The notes: generated from the sequence alone by a model not told the origin. DNA of 64,000 bases from Nocardia colli (GCF_008704205.1 NZ_VXLC01000025.1:62001-126000), one strand, 5' to 3'. Shown: positions 17,226 to 26,384, counted from the stretch's first letter. A program made the numbers and translations.

Positions 17226-18359
17226 TCATGCCAGAGCGGGTGATTGCCACAGGTTCAGGGTGGTGCCGATGCCGCGCCGGACGGCGTTCCGGTACACCAC
17301 GGTCCCCCAGGCCACGTCCTCGACCGGCATGCCGCCAACCGAGAGGAGCACGATCTCGTCGTCGGTGCGGCGACCGGTCTGCGCGCCGGCGGCGATCGCG
17401 CCGAGATCCACCAGGTCGTCCTTGTCCATCGTCCCGGCATGGATCATGTCCATGAACTTGCAGCCGATGATCGGGATCCGGTGGTGCACGGGATGGCCGA
17501 CCTCCTCGGCCCACGCCTCGTAGAGGCGGACGTTGTCGACGACCTTGCGGACGTCCGGGCCCTGCATGGATTCGTCGATATCGCACGGGGCGGGCATGCT
17601 CAGAAACGCACCGGGCCGCACCCAATCCCGCACGACGGTCGGATAATTCGCCGGATCACCGGGCACGCCGGTGGTGCAGTAGGTGACGATGTCGCTGTCG
17701 CGCACTGCCTCCTCGATCGTGTCCACGATGATCGTTTCGAGCTGCGGATACTCCTCGGCGACCCATTTGGTGAACGCGTCGATGCTGCCCTGACCACGGC
17801 CCTTGATCTTCACGGTGTCGAGGTCCGGGCACGCCGCGACGAACGCGGCGAGCGAGGTCCGGGCCATCACACCGGGGCCGACGATGCCGGCCACCCGCGA
17901 GTCCGGACGAGCCAGCAGGCGCGCACCCACCCCCGGCACCGCACCGGTTCGATAGGCGGACAACAGATTTGCCGACATGAGCGCGAGCGGCGCACCGGTG
18001 TCGGTGTCGCTGAGCAGGAACATCAGAATCGACCGTGGTAATCCCTTGTCGCGGTTGGCGATATTCGATCCGTACCACTTCATCCCGCTGGTGCCGAAGC
18101 TGCCGCCGAGGTAGGCGGGCATCGCCATGAACCGCCGCTCCGCGGTATTGGCGGGCATATTCGGGAAGGGCGAGTCGTCCGGAAACGTGATCATCGCCCC
18201 GTGCGAGTCGCTGTTCGGGCCGGCCATGCGGTAATCGCCCTGGTGCAGTAGCACGAATGTCTCCTGCATGGCGTCCACGCAGGCTGCCATATCGGTGACG
18301 CCGGCGGCGATCATGTCGGGTTCGGAGAGATAGAGAAAGTCGATCGAGGGGGAATCCAT
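17226..18359 (-). CDS. Ornithine cyclodeaminase / mu-crystallin family protein
   Basis: 377 residues, longer than the usual 320-350. NAD-binding core around RVAGIVGPGVMARTSLAAFV; substrate-side pattern MKWYGSN and PLALMSANLLSAYRTGAVPGVGARLL as in ornithine cyclodeaminases and ketimine reductases. Family members interconvert amines, imines and ketones with NAD(P). My recollection is that long members next to MTOX-type oxidases are often annotated as tyramine oxidase subunit B; that fits the aromatic context but I cannot confirm it here. The gene lies 9 bases after the amidohydrolase and its stop overlaps the in-frame upstream ATG of the oxidase gene. Confidence 0.78.
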   Translation of the reverse strand: MDSPSIDFLYLSEPDMIAAGVTDMAACVDAMQETFVLLHQGDYRMAGPNSDSHGAMITFPDDSPFPNMPANTAERRFMAMPAYLGGSFGTSGMKWYGSNIANRDKGLPRSILMFLLSDTDTGAPLALMSANLLSAYRTGAVPGVGARLLARPDSRVAGIVGPGVMARTSLAAFVAACPDLDTVKIKGRGQGSIDAFTKWVAEEYPQLETIIVDTIEEAVRDSDIVTYCTTGVPGDPANYPTVVRDWVRPGAFLSMPAPCDIDESMQGPDVRKVVDNVRLYEAWAEEVGHPVHHRIPIIGCKFMDMIHAGTMDKDDLVDLGAIAAGAQTGRRTDDEIVLLSVGGMPVEDVAWGTVVYRNAVRRGIGTTLNLWQSPALA

Positions 18360-18368
18360 GCTGCTTCC

Positions 18369-20009
18369 TTACGGCACCGAGGGATGGACCGGACGTCCGG
18401 CGAACCAGGTTTGTACGGACTTGGTGTCGACCAGTTCGGCCGGGTCGATCGCGAACGGATCACGGTCCAGGACAGTGAAATCGGCGGACTTGCCCGGCAT
18501 GAGCGATCCGGTGAGCGCGCCGAGCCCGGTCGCGCGGGCGACGCCGATCGTGTACGCGCGCATCGCCTCGGCCACGGTCAGCGCCTGCTCCGGCCCCAGC
18601 GTCCCCGGGAACGCCCCGGTGGGATCGGCCCGAGTCACCAAACCCTGGATGCCGATCCACGGATTCGGGCTCGGCGTGACCGGCCAGTCCGAACCGCCGG
18701 CCAGCAGCACGCCCGAGTCGAGCAGAGTCCGGTTGGGGCACATGCGGATTGCCCGATCGCGCGGGATGCAGTGGCAATGCGCCTCGAAGATGACGCCCGG
18801 AAACCACAGCGGCGGCGACAGATCCGCGACCACCTTCAACTCGGCGACGCGCGGCAGATCCGCCTCGGCGATGTACTCACCGTGCGCGAGTTGCACGATC
18901 GTGTCCGCGTAACCGGCCGCGCGGACCTCGGCGACAGCGTCGAGAAGCATTCGGACCGAACCGTCTCCGGTGCAATGCACCTTCGCGCCCAACCCGCGCC
19001 GGGCCACCTCGACCAGCCAGTCGGTGAGTTCGGCGGGAGTCATCGCGCTCTCCCCCACCCACGTGTCGCCGTGCTCGGCGTCGGGCAGATACGGCTCGAG
19101 GAACAGCGCGGTGCGCGAGGTGGGTACGCCGTCGAGGAAGATCTTCACGAAGTCGGGCCGGTGATGGGTGCTCCGATACTGTTCGGCCGCGTCCAGCAGC
19201 GGAATACCGATCGGATCGGTGCCGAAGATCCGGTCGTTGATCTGCGCCGAAGTCACCACCCAGGCGTTCAGGTCGCCGCGCCGGTCGAGGTCGGCGAGCG
19301 CGCGCAGCATCGGCAACGACGCGGCGGCGTCCTGAAAGTGCGTGATGCCGAAGCCGTGCAGCAGCTCGACGGCCCGGCGGCACCCGGCGGCGTCGAGTGC
19401 GGTGCTGTCGCCCAGCGCCGCCGCGTAGGCCCGTTCCACCGGGACGAGCGCCGATTCGATGAGCAGGCCGACCGGCGCACCGGTCTCCCGGTCACGCACG
19501 ATCTCGCCGTCCGCCGCGTTCGGGGAGGACGCGCTGATGCCCGCGAGTTCCATGGCGCGTGAGCTGACCCACCGATTGTGGCAGCTGTCGTCACGCAGCA
19601 GCACCGGCCGTCCCCCGGCGGCCCGGTCGAGCCGGCGCAGGGTAGCCGGACTCGAAACAGCCTCTGCGAGAGTGCTTCCCCACCCGCCGCCGACGATCCA
19701 CGCGTCGTTCGCCAGACCGGCGGCCCACTTCTCGATGGCCGAGAGCACCGCGTCGAGCGAGGCCGTCGCGTCCAGCGCCAGCTCGAAGAGGTCGGCGCGG
19801 CCGGCTACCAAATGGTGCGTGTGGACGTCACCCAGACCGGGCATGACGAACGCGCCGCCGTGATCGACCACGGTCTCGCGTCCGGTCAGGTCGCCGCGCG
19901 CGGGATCCAGTGCGACGACGAGGCCGTCGCGGACCAGGAACGACGAGGCATGCGGTACCGCCTCGTCGGCCGTCCATACCACCGCATCGGTGTGCAACGT
20001 GTCAGACAT
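18369..20009 (-). CDS. Amidohydrolase (YtcJ-like, Amidohydro_3)
   Basis: 546 residues. The N-terminal beta-sandwich segment (DAVVWTADEAVPHASSFLVRDGLVVAL) is followed by MPGLGDVHTHH, the metal-binding HxH motif. Further blocks typical of YtcJ-like hydrolases are DFVKIFLDGVP (candidate carboxylated lysine), KVHCTGDGS, LLAGGSDWPV and the C-terminal GSLMPGKSADFTVLDRDPF. These enzymes cut amide or related C-N bonds; YtcJ members have broad, poorly known substrates. Here it could release a free aromatic amine or acid from an N-acylated compound. The start overlaps the upstream permease stop by 8 bases. Confidence 0.85.
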   Translation of the reverse strand: MSDTLHTDAVVWTADEAVPHASSFLVRDGLVVALDPARGDLTGRETVVDHGGAFVMPGLGDVHTHHLVAGRADLFELALDATASLDAVLSAIEKWAAGLANDAWIVGGGWGSTLAEAVSSPATLRRLDRAAGGRPVLLRDDSCHNRWVSSRAMELAGISASSPNAADGEIVRDRETGAPVGLLIESALVPVERAYAAALGDSTALDAAGCRRAVELLHGFGITHFQDAAASLPMLRALADLDRRGDLNAWVVTSAQINDRIFGTDPIGIPLLDAAEQYRSTHHRPDFVKIFLDGVPTSRTALFLEPYLPDAEHGDTWVGESAMTPAELTDWLVEVARRGLGAKVHCTGDGSVRMLLDAVAEVRAAGYADTIVQLAHGEYIAEADLPRVAELKVVADLSPPLWFPGVIFEAHCHCIPRDRAIRMCPNRTLLDSGVLLAGGSDWPVTPSPNPWIGIQGLVTRADPTGAFPGTLGPEQALTVAEAMRAYTIGVARATGLGALTGSLMPGKSADFTVLDRDPFAIDPAELVDTKSVQTWFAGRPVHPSVP

Positions 20010-21471
20010 AGTGACGTCCCATCTCCGCGTACCGCTGCGGCGAACGCGCTCGAAGTACCAGCGCCGCAACAACTCCGGCCACTGCGGCAACCAACAGCAA
20101 GCCCGGCAGCAACCACACCAGAACACCACCGGCACTGATGAGCAGATCGAAGTTCCCGATGGCATACCCGAGGATGGCGACCAGAGCGGCGCCGGCCACC
20201 ATCGGCGCGATCAGCGTCCGGACGAGGTTCTCGTCCACGTCACGATTCCGGTGAAAGAAGGCGACGACGGCGAACGAGCACGCCGCCATCAGCGCGATGA
20301 CGCCCAGCGTGCCGAGGTTGGTCAGCCAGGTGAACAGCGCCCGCACCGGATCCTGCCCGGTCAGCGCGAACACCCCGACCACCACCAACGCCAGCACCGA
20401 CTGCGCTACCGAGCCGACGTGCGGGCTCCGGTGCACGACATGGGTCCGGCCCGCGCGGGCAGGCAGCAGACCCTCCCGCCCGAGCGCGTAGCTGTAGCGA
20501 GCCACCGCGTTGTGGAACGCGAGCACGGCAGCGAAGACGCTGGTGCAGAACAGGAACCGCATGATCGTCGAATACCACGGCCCGATATAGGAATTCGAGA
20601 GCTCGAACAGGAACGTCGTCGGGTCCACCAGTTTTTCGATGAAGCCCTGGGTGCCGTCGACACCCGCGCCGTTGATCATCAGGAAGGTGACGGCCGTGTA
20701 GACGACGCCGATGGTGAGCACGGACAGGAACGTCGCCCGCGGCACCGTCCGCTTCGGGTCCGCGGCCTCCTCGCTGTAGATCGCGGTGGCCTCGAATCCG
20801 ACGAACGACGCGAAGCAGAACAGCAGCGCGATCGGCAGGGAGCCGCTGGTCAGGGCGCTCGGTGTGAGCGGGGCGGCGCTCAGCGAGGTGGTCCCGAAGT
20901 CGCCGCCGCGCACCGCGATCACCACGGCGAGCACGAGCACCACGAGGAACTCGGCGGCCACCAGAACCGACAGCATCTTCACCGACAGATCGATCTGCCG
21001 ATAGCCGAGCACCGCGACGAACGCGATGCCGATCAGCACATACACCCACCAGTCGAGGTCGATCCCGAACTCGTCGGCGAAGAACCCGCCGGTCGCCGCG
21101 CCGAACAGTCCCCAGAGCCCGATCTGCATGGCGTTGTAGCTCAACAGCGCGAGATACGCTGCCGCGCCGCCGAATTGCTGCCGCAGACCACGGGTGATGT
21201 AGGAGTAGAACGCGCCGGTGCTGGTGTGATGGCGAGCCATCGCCGTGTAGCCGACGGCGAACACGAGCAGCGTGCCGACGGTCAGGAGGTAGGCGCCCGG
21301 CACGCCGGCACCGTTGCCCAGCAGCATCGCCACCGGCGCACCGCCGGCCATGGCGGTCAGCGGCGCGGCCGCGGAGATCACGAAGAACGTCACCCCGAAC
21401 ACGCCGAGCGAACCTCGGCGCAGCTGGTGATCGTGGACGACCGGCTCGTTCGCCGGACTGTCGAGGGTCAT
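20002..21471 (-). CDS. APC-family permease
   Basis: 489 residues with about 12 membrane segments. The first segment (GSLGVFGVTFFVISAAAPLTAMAGGAP) and the ASFVGFEATAIYSEEAADPKRTVPRAT block (helix 6 and the conserved following loop) are hallmarks of amino acid/amine APC transporters. It probably imports the amine or amino-acid-like substrate of this operon. Start overlaps the monooxygenase stop (ATGA), and its own stop overlaps the amidohydrolase start by 8 bases, so translation is tightly coupled. It is not closely similar to the permease at 2741. Confidence 0.88.
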   Translation of the reverse strand: MTLDSPANEPVVHDHQLRRGSLGVFGVTFFVISAAAPLTAMAGGAPVAMLLGNGAGVPGAYLLTVGTLLVFAVGYTAMARHHTSTGAFYSYITRGLRQQFGGAAAYLALLSYNAMQIGLWGLFGAATGGFFADEFGIDLDWWVYVLIGIAFVAVLGYRQIDLSVKMLSVLVAAEFLVVLVLAVVIAVRGGDFGTTSLSAAPLTPSALTSGSLPIALLFCFASFVGFEATAIYSEEAADPKRTVPRATFLSVLTIGVVYTAVTFLMINGAGVDGTQGFIEKLVDPTTFLFELSNSYIGPWYSTIMRFLFCTSVFAAVLAFHNAVARYSYALGREGLLPARAGRTHVVHRSPHVGSVAQSVLALVVVGVFALTGQDPVRALFTWLTNLGTLGVIALMAACSFAVVAFFHRNRDVDENLVRTLIAPMVAGAALVAILGYAIGNFDLLISAGGVLVWLLPGLLLVAAVAGVVAALVLRARSPQRYAEMGRHYV

Positions 21472-23372
21472 GAGAACTCCAGCGGAGGCAGCAGGATCTG
21501 GTCGAAGAAGGCGGCTAGTTCGGCGGTCGCGGTGAGCGGAAACACCGCGGCGACATATTGGTCCGGGCGCACGACCACCACCGCGCCGCGGCGATCGATC
21601 CCCCGTTCGGCGAAGATGTCGACCTGCGGGTCGGTCGCGTACACCTTCTCGTAGTCGACGACGTGGAACGGCCCGACCGCCGGCCGGAAGATCGTGGGTA
21701 CCGCGCCGATATCCACGCCGGTGTGCTCCTGCCGATAGATCACTTTTACGTCGAAGACGGTGTCCAGGTCTGCGTCCTTCGGCGTGTACGCGACGACGGG
21801 AGATTCGGCCGCCGCGCCGAGCCAGTTCGCCCATCGGTCGAGCACCGAGACGTCGGCCCCGACCAGGGTCGGGTCGGCGGCGAAAGCGTATATCCGCCAA
21901 CGACCGTCGGCCCGGTGGTGATGGCCGAGGTGGACCGGATTCGCATCGGCGACCCGGACCACCGGGGCCGACTTGAAGCGCTTCCCGATCGGAAATCCGC
22001 CGGCGAGCCGCTGATGCGCCGGTGCGCCGATGATCATCGACGGCTGGTACGTGGTCATGAATCCGGCCGGGAATTCCGCGGTTTTGACGTAGAAGTCCTC
22101 GAGCGCCGACGGCGATTCGAACTCCTCCGGGCGCTTGGCCATCATGCTCGACCACTCCCGGTCGAAGTCGATGAGATTCTGCGCAATCACTTGCCGCTCT
22201 GCCGAATACGTCGCCAGTAAGGTTTCCGGGCTCCGCCCGGCCAGCACGTGACCGAGCTTCCAGCCGAGGTTGAATCCGTCCTGCATCGAGACATTCATGC
22301 CCTGGCCGGCCTTCGCGCTGTGCGTGTGGCACGCGTCGCCCGCGATGAACACCCGCGGCGTCCGGGTGCCCACCGCGTCCGCCGGTACGTCGTCGAAGCG
22401 GTCGGTCACCCGGTGGCCGACTTCATAGACGCTGTGCCAGGCGACTTCCCGGACGTCGAGGGTGTACGGATGCAGGATCTCGTTGGCCTGCTCGATGATC
22501 GCCTCGATGCCGGTCTCACGCACCTTGCCGTTGTCGTCCGCGGCGACCTCGCCCAGATCGACATACATGCGGAACAGGTAGCCGCCCTCCCGCGGAATGT
22601 GCAGGATGCTCCCGCCGGTCCCGGACTGGATGGCGCACTTGGTGCGGATGTCGGGGAAGTCCGTGACGGCCAGCGCATCCATCACGCCCCAGGCATGGAA
22701 CGCTTTGTCTCCCTGCGGCATACAGCCGATGGCGTCGCGTACTCGACTGTGCGCACCGTCCGCGCCGACGACGTACTTCGCGCGCACTGTGCGCGACTGC
22801 CCCTCCCGTTCACCCGCGGTGTGCTCCAAGCGCACGCGCACCGGATAGTCCCCGTCGGTGATCTCCAGGTCGCGAAACCGGTATCCGTAGTCGGGCCGCA
22901 TCCGGGCCGGCGCGTTGGCCATCGCCTCGGCGAAGTAATCGAGCACCCGAGCCTGATTGACCAGCAGATGCGGGAATTCGCTGATACCGGTCGGATCGTC
23001 GCGGGTCCGCGCCGCCCGGACGATCTTCGCCGGATCGTTGGGATCCGGCTTCCAGAAGGCCATTTCGGTGATGCGGAACGCCTCGGCGATGATGCGCTCG
23101 GCGAACCCGAACGCCTGGAACGTCTCGACGCTGCGCGCCTGGATGCCGTCGGCCTGCCCGATGGCCAGGCGGGCCGGGCGCTGCTCGATGATCCGGGTGC
23201 TGACCGTCGGGAACTGGGCCAGCTGGGCGGCCGTGATCATGCCCGCCGGACCGGTGCCGACGATGAGCACGTCGACCGTTTCGGGGAGGTCGTCGGGCCG
23301 GTCCAGGCCGACGCCGGCCGCCGGTTGCACGCGCGGATCGGTGGACACGTAACCGTGATGATGGAACTGCAC
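21468..23372 (-). CDS. FAD aromatic hydroxylase, MobA / phenol 2-monooxygenase family
   Basis: 634 residues, the length of 3-hydroxybenzoate 4-hydroxylase (MobA) and phenol hydroxylase. The start MQFHHHGY, VDVLIVGTGPAGMITAAQLAQFP, the EQRPARLAIGQADGIQARSVE and WKPDPNDPAKIVR blocks, AWGVMDALAVTDFPD, RVFIAGDACHTHSAKAGQGMNVSMQDGFNLGWKL and GIDRRGAVVVVRPDQYVAAVFPL all closely match MobA as I recall it. The C-terminal thioredoxin-like domain of this family is present. It should use NAD(P)H and O2 to hydroxylate a phenol next to its OH. In this cluster the likely job is making homoprotocatechuate from 3- or 4-hydroxyphenylacetate, replacing the usual two-component HpaBC. It lies 3 bases downstream of the MFS gene. 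Confidence 0.85.
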   Translation of the reverse strand: MQFHHHGYVSTDPRVQPAAGVGLDRPDDLPETVDVLIVGTGPAGMITAAQLAQFPTVSTRIIEQRPARLAIGQADGIQARSVETFQAFGFAERIIAEAFRITEMAFWKPDPNDPAKIVRAARTRDDPTGISEFPHLLVNQARVLDYFAEAMANAPARMRPDYGYRFRDLEITDGDYPVRVRLEHTAGEREGQSRTVRAKYVVGADGAHSRVRDAIGCMPQGDKAFHAWGVMDALAVTDFPDIRTKCAIQSGTGGSILHIPREGGYLFRMYVDLGEVAADDNGKVRETGIEAIIEQANEILHPYTLDVREVAWHSVYEVGHRVTDRFDDVPADAVGTRTPRVFIAGDACHTHSAKAGQGMNVSMQDGFNLGWKLGHVLAGRSPETLLATYSAERQVIAQNLIDFDREWSSMMAKRPEEFESPSALEDFYVKTAEFPAGFMTTYQPSMIIGAPAHQRLAGGFPIGKRFKSAPVVRVADANPVHLGHHHRADGRWRIYAFAADPTLVGADVSVLDRWANWLGAAAESPVVAYTPKDADLDTVFDVKVIYRQEHTGVDIGAVPTIFRPAVGPFHVVDYEKVYATDPQVDIFAERGIDRRGAVVVVRPDQYVAAVFPLTATAELAAFFDQILLPPLEFS

Positions 23373-23375
23373 TGT

Positions 23376-24746
23376 TCAGACCCTCGTCATTCCTCTGATC
23401 GGGCTTATCGCCTGTGCCGCTTCGTGATCGGGACCGAGCGGGATCGCGCGCCGGTCGTGCAGGAGCAGCGTCGCCACGAAACTGACGACGACGAATCCGC
23501 CGAGATAGACCACGACCGACGTGGTCGTCCCGCTGGCGCGCACGAGCGCGGCGGCGATCGTCGGGGCGAACGCGCCACCGAGGATCGCCCCGATCGCGTA
23601 GGAGACCGCGACTCCGGAGAACCGGACGGAGGCCGGGAAGAGCTCGGCGTAGAACGCGGCCTGCGGGCCATAGGTGAATCCGAGGCCGACGGTCAGCAGC
23701 GCCAGTCCGCACCAGAGCAGCCACGGGTTCGCGGTGTTCACCAGTGGGAAGAGCGGGATCAGCGCGGCGAGCAGGAGCACCCAGCCGATGAGATAGGTTG
23801 CGCGCCTGCCGATCCGGTCGCTGAGCGCGGCGCCGATCCAGGTGAAGAGCAACCAGGTGACGGCAGAGCCCGCGACCGCCCACAGCACCGGGCCGCGGGC
23901 AAGGCCGACCGATCCGTGCGGGTCGGTGGCGAAATTCTGGATGTAGCCGCCGGTGGTCATGTATCCCACGGCGCTGTTGCCCGCGAAGACGAGCGCCGCG
24001 ACCAGCACGAGCAGGCCGTGCCTGCGCAACAGCTCGACGATCGGCGTCGTGGCCTGCTCGCTGCGTTCGGCGAGCTCGACGAAGACCGGACTCTCCTCGA
24101 CCCGGCGGCGAATGTAATGGCCGATCAGGATGAGCACGATCGACAGCAGAAACGGGACGCGCCAACCCCATTCGAGGAAGGCGTCGCCGGGCGCGAGCAC
24201 CGTCATCAACGCCAGCACGCCGGAGGCCGCCAGCAAGCCGAGCGGAACGCCCACCTGCGGCGCCGCGCCGAAGACCCCGCGCTTGCCGGGTGGTGCGTGC
24301 TCCACCGCCATCAGCACCGCGCCGCCCCATTCACCGCCCGCCGAGATCCCCTGCAGGATGCGCAGCAGGATCAGCAGAATCGGCGCGGCCAGGCCGGCGA
24401 CCGCGTAGGTCGGCAGCAGGCCGATCAGGGTCGTCGCGCCGCCCATGGCCACCAGCGTGACCATCAGGATGACCCGTCGTCCGTACTTGTCGCCGAAATG
24501 ACCGGCGAGGAATGCGCCCAAGGGACGGAACAGGAAACTGATCCCCACCGTGAGGAAGGACAGGATGGTGGCGATTCCCTCCCCGGCGGGCTGGAAGAAG
24601 AGCTTGCCGAACACCAGCCCGGCGGCGCCCGCGTAGACGAAGTAGTCGTACCACTCGACGGTCGTCCCGACCACGGTGGCGAAAACGACCCGGCGGCGGT
24701 CGGTTTCGCTGACCGTCGGTGGCCCAGATCGGGGTGGCGCGCTCAT
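23376..24746 (-). CDS. MFS transporter, metabolite:H+ symporter (MHS) family
   Basis: 456 residues, 12 predicted membrane segments. VVGTTVEWYDYFVYAGAAGLVF is the MHS-family opening, RPLGAFLAGHFGDKYGRR the loop 2-3 motif, and RILQGISAGGEWGGAVLMAVEHAP the helix-4/5 motif shared with ShiA, KgtP and aromatic-acid carriers. It probably imports an aromatic or dicarboxylic acid by proton symport. The ATG at 24746 has AAGGAG six bases upstream; the 21 codons ahead of it are not coding-like. First gene of the leftward operon of the catabolic divergon. Confidence 0.88.
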   Translation of the reverse strand: MSAPPRSGPPTVSETDRRRVVFATVVGTTVEWYDYFVYAGAAGLVFGKLFFQPAGEGIATILSFLTVGISFLFRPLGAFLAGHFGDKYGRRVILMVTLVAMGGATTLIGLLPTYAVAGLAAPILLILLRILQGISAGGEWGGAVLMAVEHAPPGKRGVFGAAPQVGVPLGLLAASGVLALMTVLAPGDAFLEWGWRVPFLLSIVLILIGHYIRRRVEESPVFVELAERSEQATTPIVELLRRHGLLVLVAALVFAGNSAVGYMTTGGYIQNFATDPHGSVGLARGPVLWAVAGSAVTWLLFTWIGAALSDRIGRRATYLIGWVLLLAALIPLFPLVNTANPWLLWCGLALLTVGLGFTYGPQAAFYAELFPASVRFSGVAVSYAIGAILGGAFAPTIAAALVRASGTTTSVVVYLGGFVVVSFVATLLLHDRRAIPLGPDHEAAQAISPIRGMTRV

Positions 24747-24858
24747 CTGGGACTCCTTCGGATCGTGCCGGTCGTCGGCGATGCCGGGGTAGGTGGCGTC
24801 GGAGAACACGACGACTTCGAAATGCGATCTGCGTCACTTGCGGCTCGCTTCACCGATG

Positions 24859-24880
24859 ATATACGATTTGAGATACGATG
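24859..24880. promoter_or_regulatory. Repeated ATACGAT motif in the catabolic divergon promoter
   Basis: ATACGAT occurs at 24861-24867 and 24873-24879, in direct repeat 12 bases apart. The longer ATATACGATTT (24859-24869) recurs before the AraC gene at 5158. Both lie between the MFS gene and the FAH-RraA gene, close to the rightward ribosome binding site, where a GntR (FCD) repressor could bind. Inferred. Confidence 0.4.
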
Positions 24881-24902
24881 CAATAGCGGTTTGAGGAGGT
24901 TC

Positions 24903-26384
24903 ATGAAGATCGACATCGGCGCAGGTGATAGCCGGTTTTCCGCGCTGCCGACCAGGCCGGGCAAGATCATCGCGGTCCATCTCAGCTATGCCTCGCGGGC
25001 AGACCAGCGGGGCCGTCGCCCGGCGCACCCGTCCTACTTCCTGAAGCCGAGCAGTTCGGTCGCGGCCACCGGCGGGGTCATCGAAAGGCCCGGCGGCACT
25101 GAGCTGCTGGCGTTCGAAGGCGAGATCGCGCTGATCATCGGGAGTGCGGCTCGCCGGGTGCCGATCGAATCCGCGTGGCAGCATGTCGCCGCGATCACCG
25201 CGGGCAACGACTTCGGCCTGTACGACCTGCGGGCCAACGACAAGGGATCCAATATCCGATCCAAAGGCGGTGACGGGTTCACACCGTTGGGGCCCGAACT
25301 GATCGATGCGCGGACCGTCGAACCCGCGGCGCTGCGGGTGCGCACCTGGGTCAATGGTGTTCTCGCCCAGGAGGACTCGGCGTCGGGGATGATTTTCCCA
25401 CTCCCCCAGCTGGTTTCGGATCTTTCGCAGCACTGCACGCTCGAACCCGGCGATGTGATCCTCACCGGAACCCCGGCCGGTTCCTCGGTCGTCGTGCCGG
25501 GCGATGTGGTCGAGGTCGAGGTCGACGCACTAGACACGGCAGAGGCACCCAGCTCCGGACGTCTCGTCACTACGGTTGTGCAAGGAACCCACGAGTTCGA
25601 CGCCACGGTCGGATCCCTCCCGTCGGTCGATGACACCCAGCGCATCGAGGCATGGGGATCTCGTTCCGCCGCAGGACTTCCCGCGACGGCGATCTCCGAC
25701 GCGTTGCGCGCCAAGCTGTCCCGGGTGCCGGTCGCGGCGCTGTCGCAGCAGCTGCGCAAGCGCGGCCTGAACAACGTGTCCATCGAGGGCGTGCGCCCGG
25801 CGAAACCCGGAACCAGGCTCGTCGGCACCGCCCGGACCCTGCGGTTCGTGCCGAATCGGGAAGACCTGTTCACCGCGCACGGCGGCGGCTACAACGCGCA
25901 GAAGCGGGTGTTCGACACCGTGGCGCCGGGCGAGGTCATCGTCATCGAGGCGCGCGGCGAGACCGGATCGGGCACGCTCGGCGACATCCTCGCCCTGCGG
26001 GCCAAGGTGCGCGGAGCCGCCGGCGTGGTGACCGACGGCGGAGTGCGCGACCACGACGCCGTCGCCGAGAGCGGTCTCGCGGTTTTCACCGCCGGTCCGC
26101 ATCCGGCGGTACTCGGTCGCAAGCATGTGCCCTGGGATTGCGACCTCACCATTTCCTGTGGTGGCGCCACCGTCCAGCCCGGCGACGTCATCGTCGGCGA
26201 CGGAGATGGTGTGATCGTCCTACCCTCGAACATCGCCGAAGCAGTGGTCGACGATGCGCTCGAGCAGGAGATCCAAGACGGCTGGATCGCCGAGCAGGTC
26301 GGCGCCGGTCATCCGGTGGCCGGGCTGTTTCCCCCCGACGCGGAATGGAAGGCGAGGTACCGACAGTGGCGCCAGAATCAGTGA
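24903..26384 (+). CDS. FAH-domain / RraA-like domain fusion (HpaG-type isomerase/decarboxylase candidate)
   Basis: 493 residues in one frame. Residues about 1-220 are a fumarylacetoacetate-hydrolase fold: PSYFLKPSSSV, the FEGEIALIIG metal-ligand block, AGNDFGLYDLR and the DVILTGTPAG loop. Residues about 240-470 are RraA-like: GTLGDILALRAKVRGAAGVVTDGGVRDHD carries the Arg/Asp residues that RraA-type aldolases and oxaloacetate decarboxylases use with Mg2+. In the homoprotocatechuate pathway HpaG does the OPET decarboxylation and the following isomerisation with two FAH domains; here the RraA half may decarboxylate and the FAH half isomerise. That split is inference. Start: GAGGAGG five bases before the ATG. 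First gene of the rightward operon. Confidence 0.82.
   Translation: MKIDIGAGDSRFSALPTRPGKIIAVHLSYASRADQRGRRPAHPSYFLKPSSSVAATGGVIERPGGTELLAFEGEIALIIGSAARRVPIESAWQHVAAITAGNDFGLYDLRANDKGSNIRSKGGDGFTPLGPELIDARTVEPAALRVRTWVNGVLAQEDSASGMIFPLPQLVSDLSQHCTLEPGDVILTGTPAGSSVVVPGDVVEVEVDALDTAEAPSSGRLVTTVVQGTHEFDATVGSLPSVDDTQRIEAWGSRSAAGLPATAISDALRAKLSRVPVAALSQQLRKRGLNNVSIEGVRPAKPGTRLVGTARTLRFVPNREDLFTAHGGGYNAQKRVFDTVAPGEVIVIEARGETGSGTLGDILALRAKVRGAAGVVTDGGVRDHDAVAESGLAVFTAGPHPAVLGRKHVPWDCDLTISCGGATVQPGDVIVGDGDGVIVLPSNIAEAVVDDALEQEIQDGWIAEQVGAGHPVAGLFPPDAEWKARYRQWRQNQ

Noticed and set aside
22248..26384. 1378-codon open frame
   Set aside because: Only the part from the ATG at 24903 is coding; the upstream part is antisense to the monooxygenase and MFS genes.
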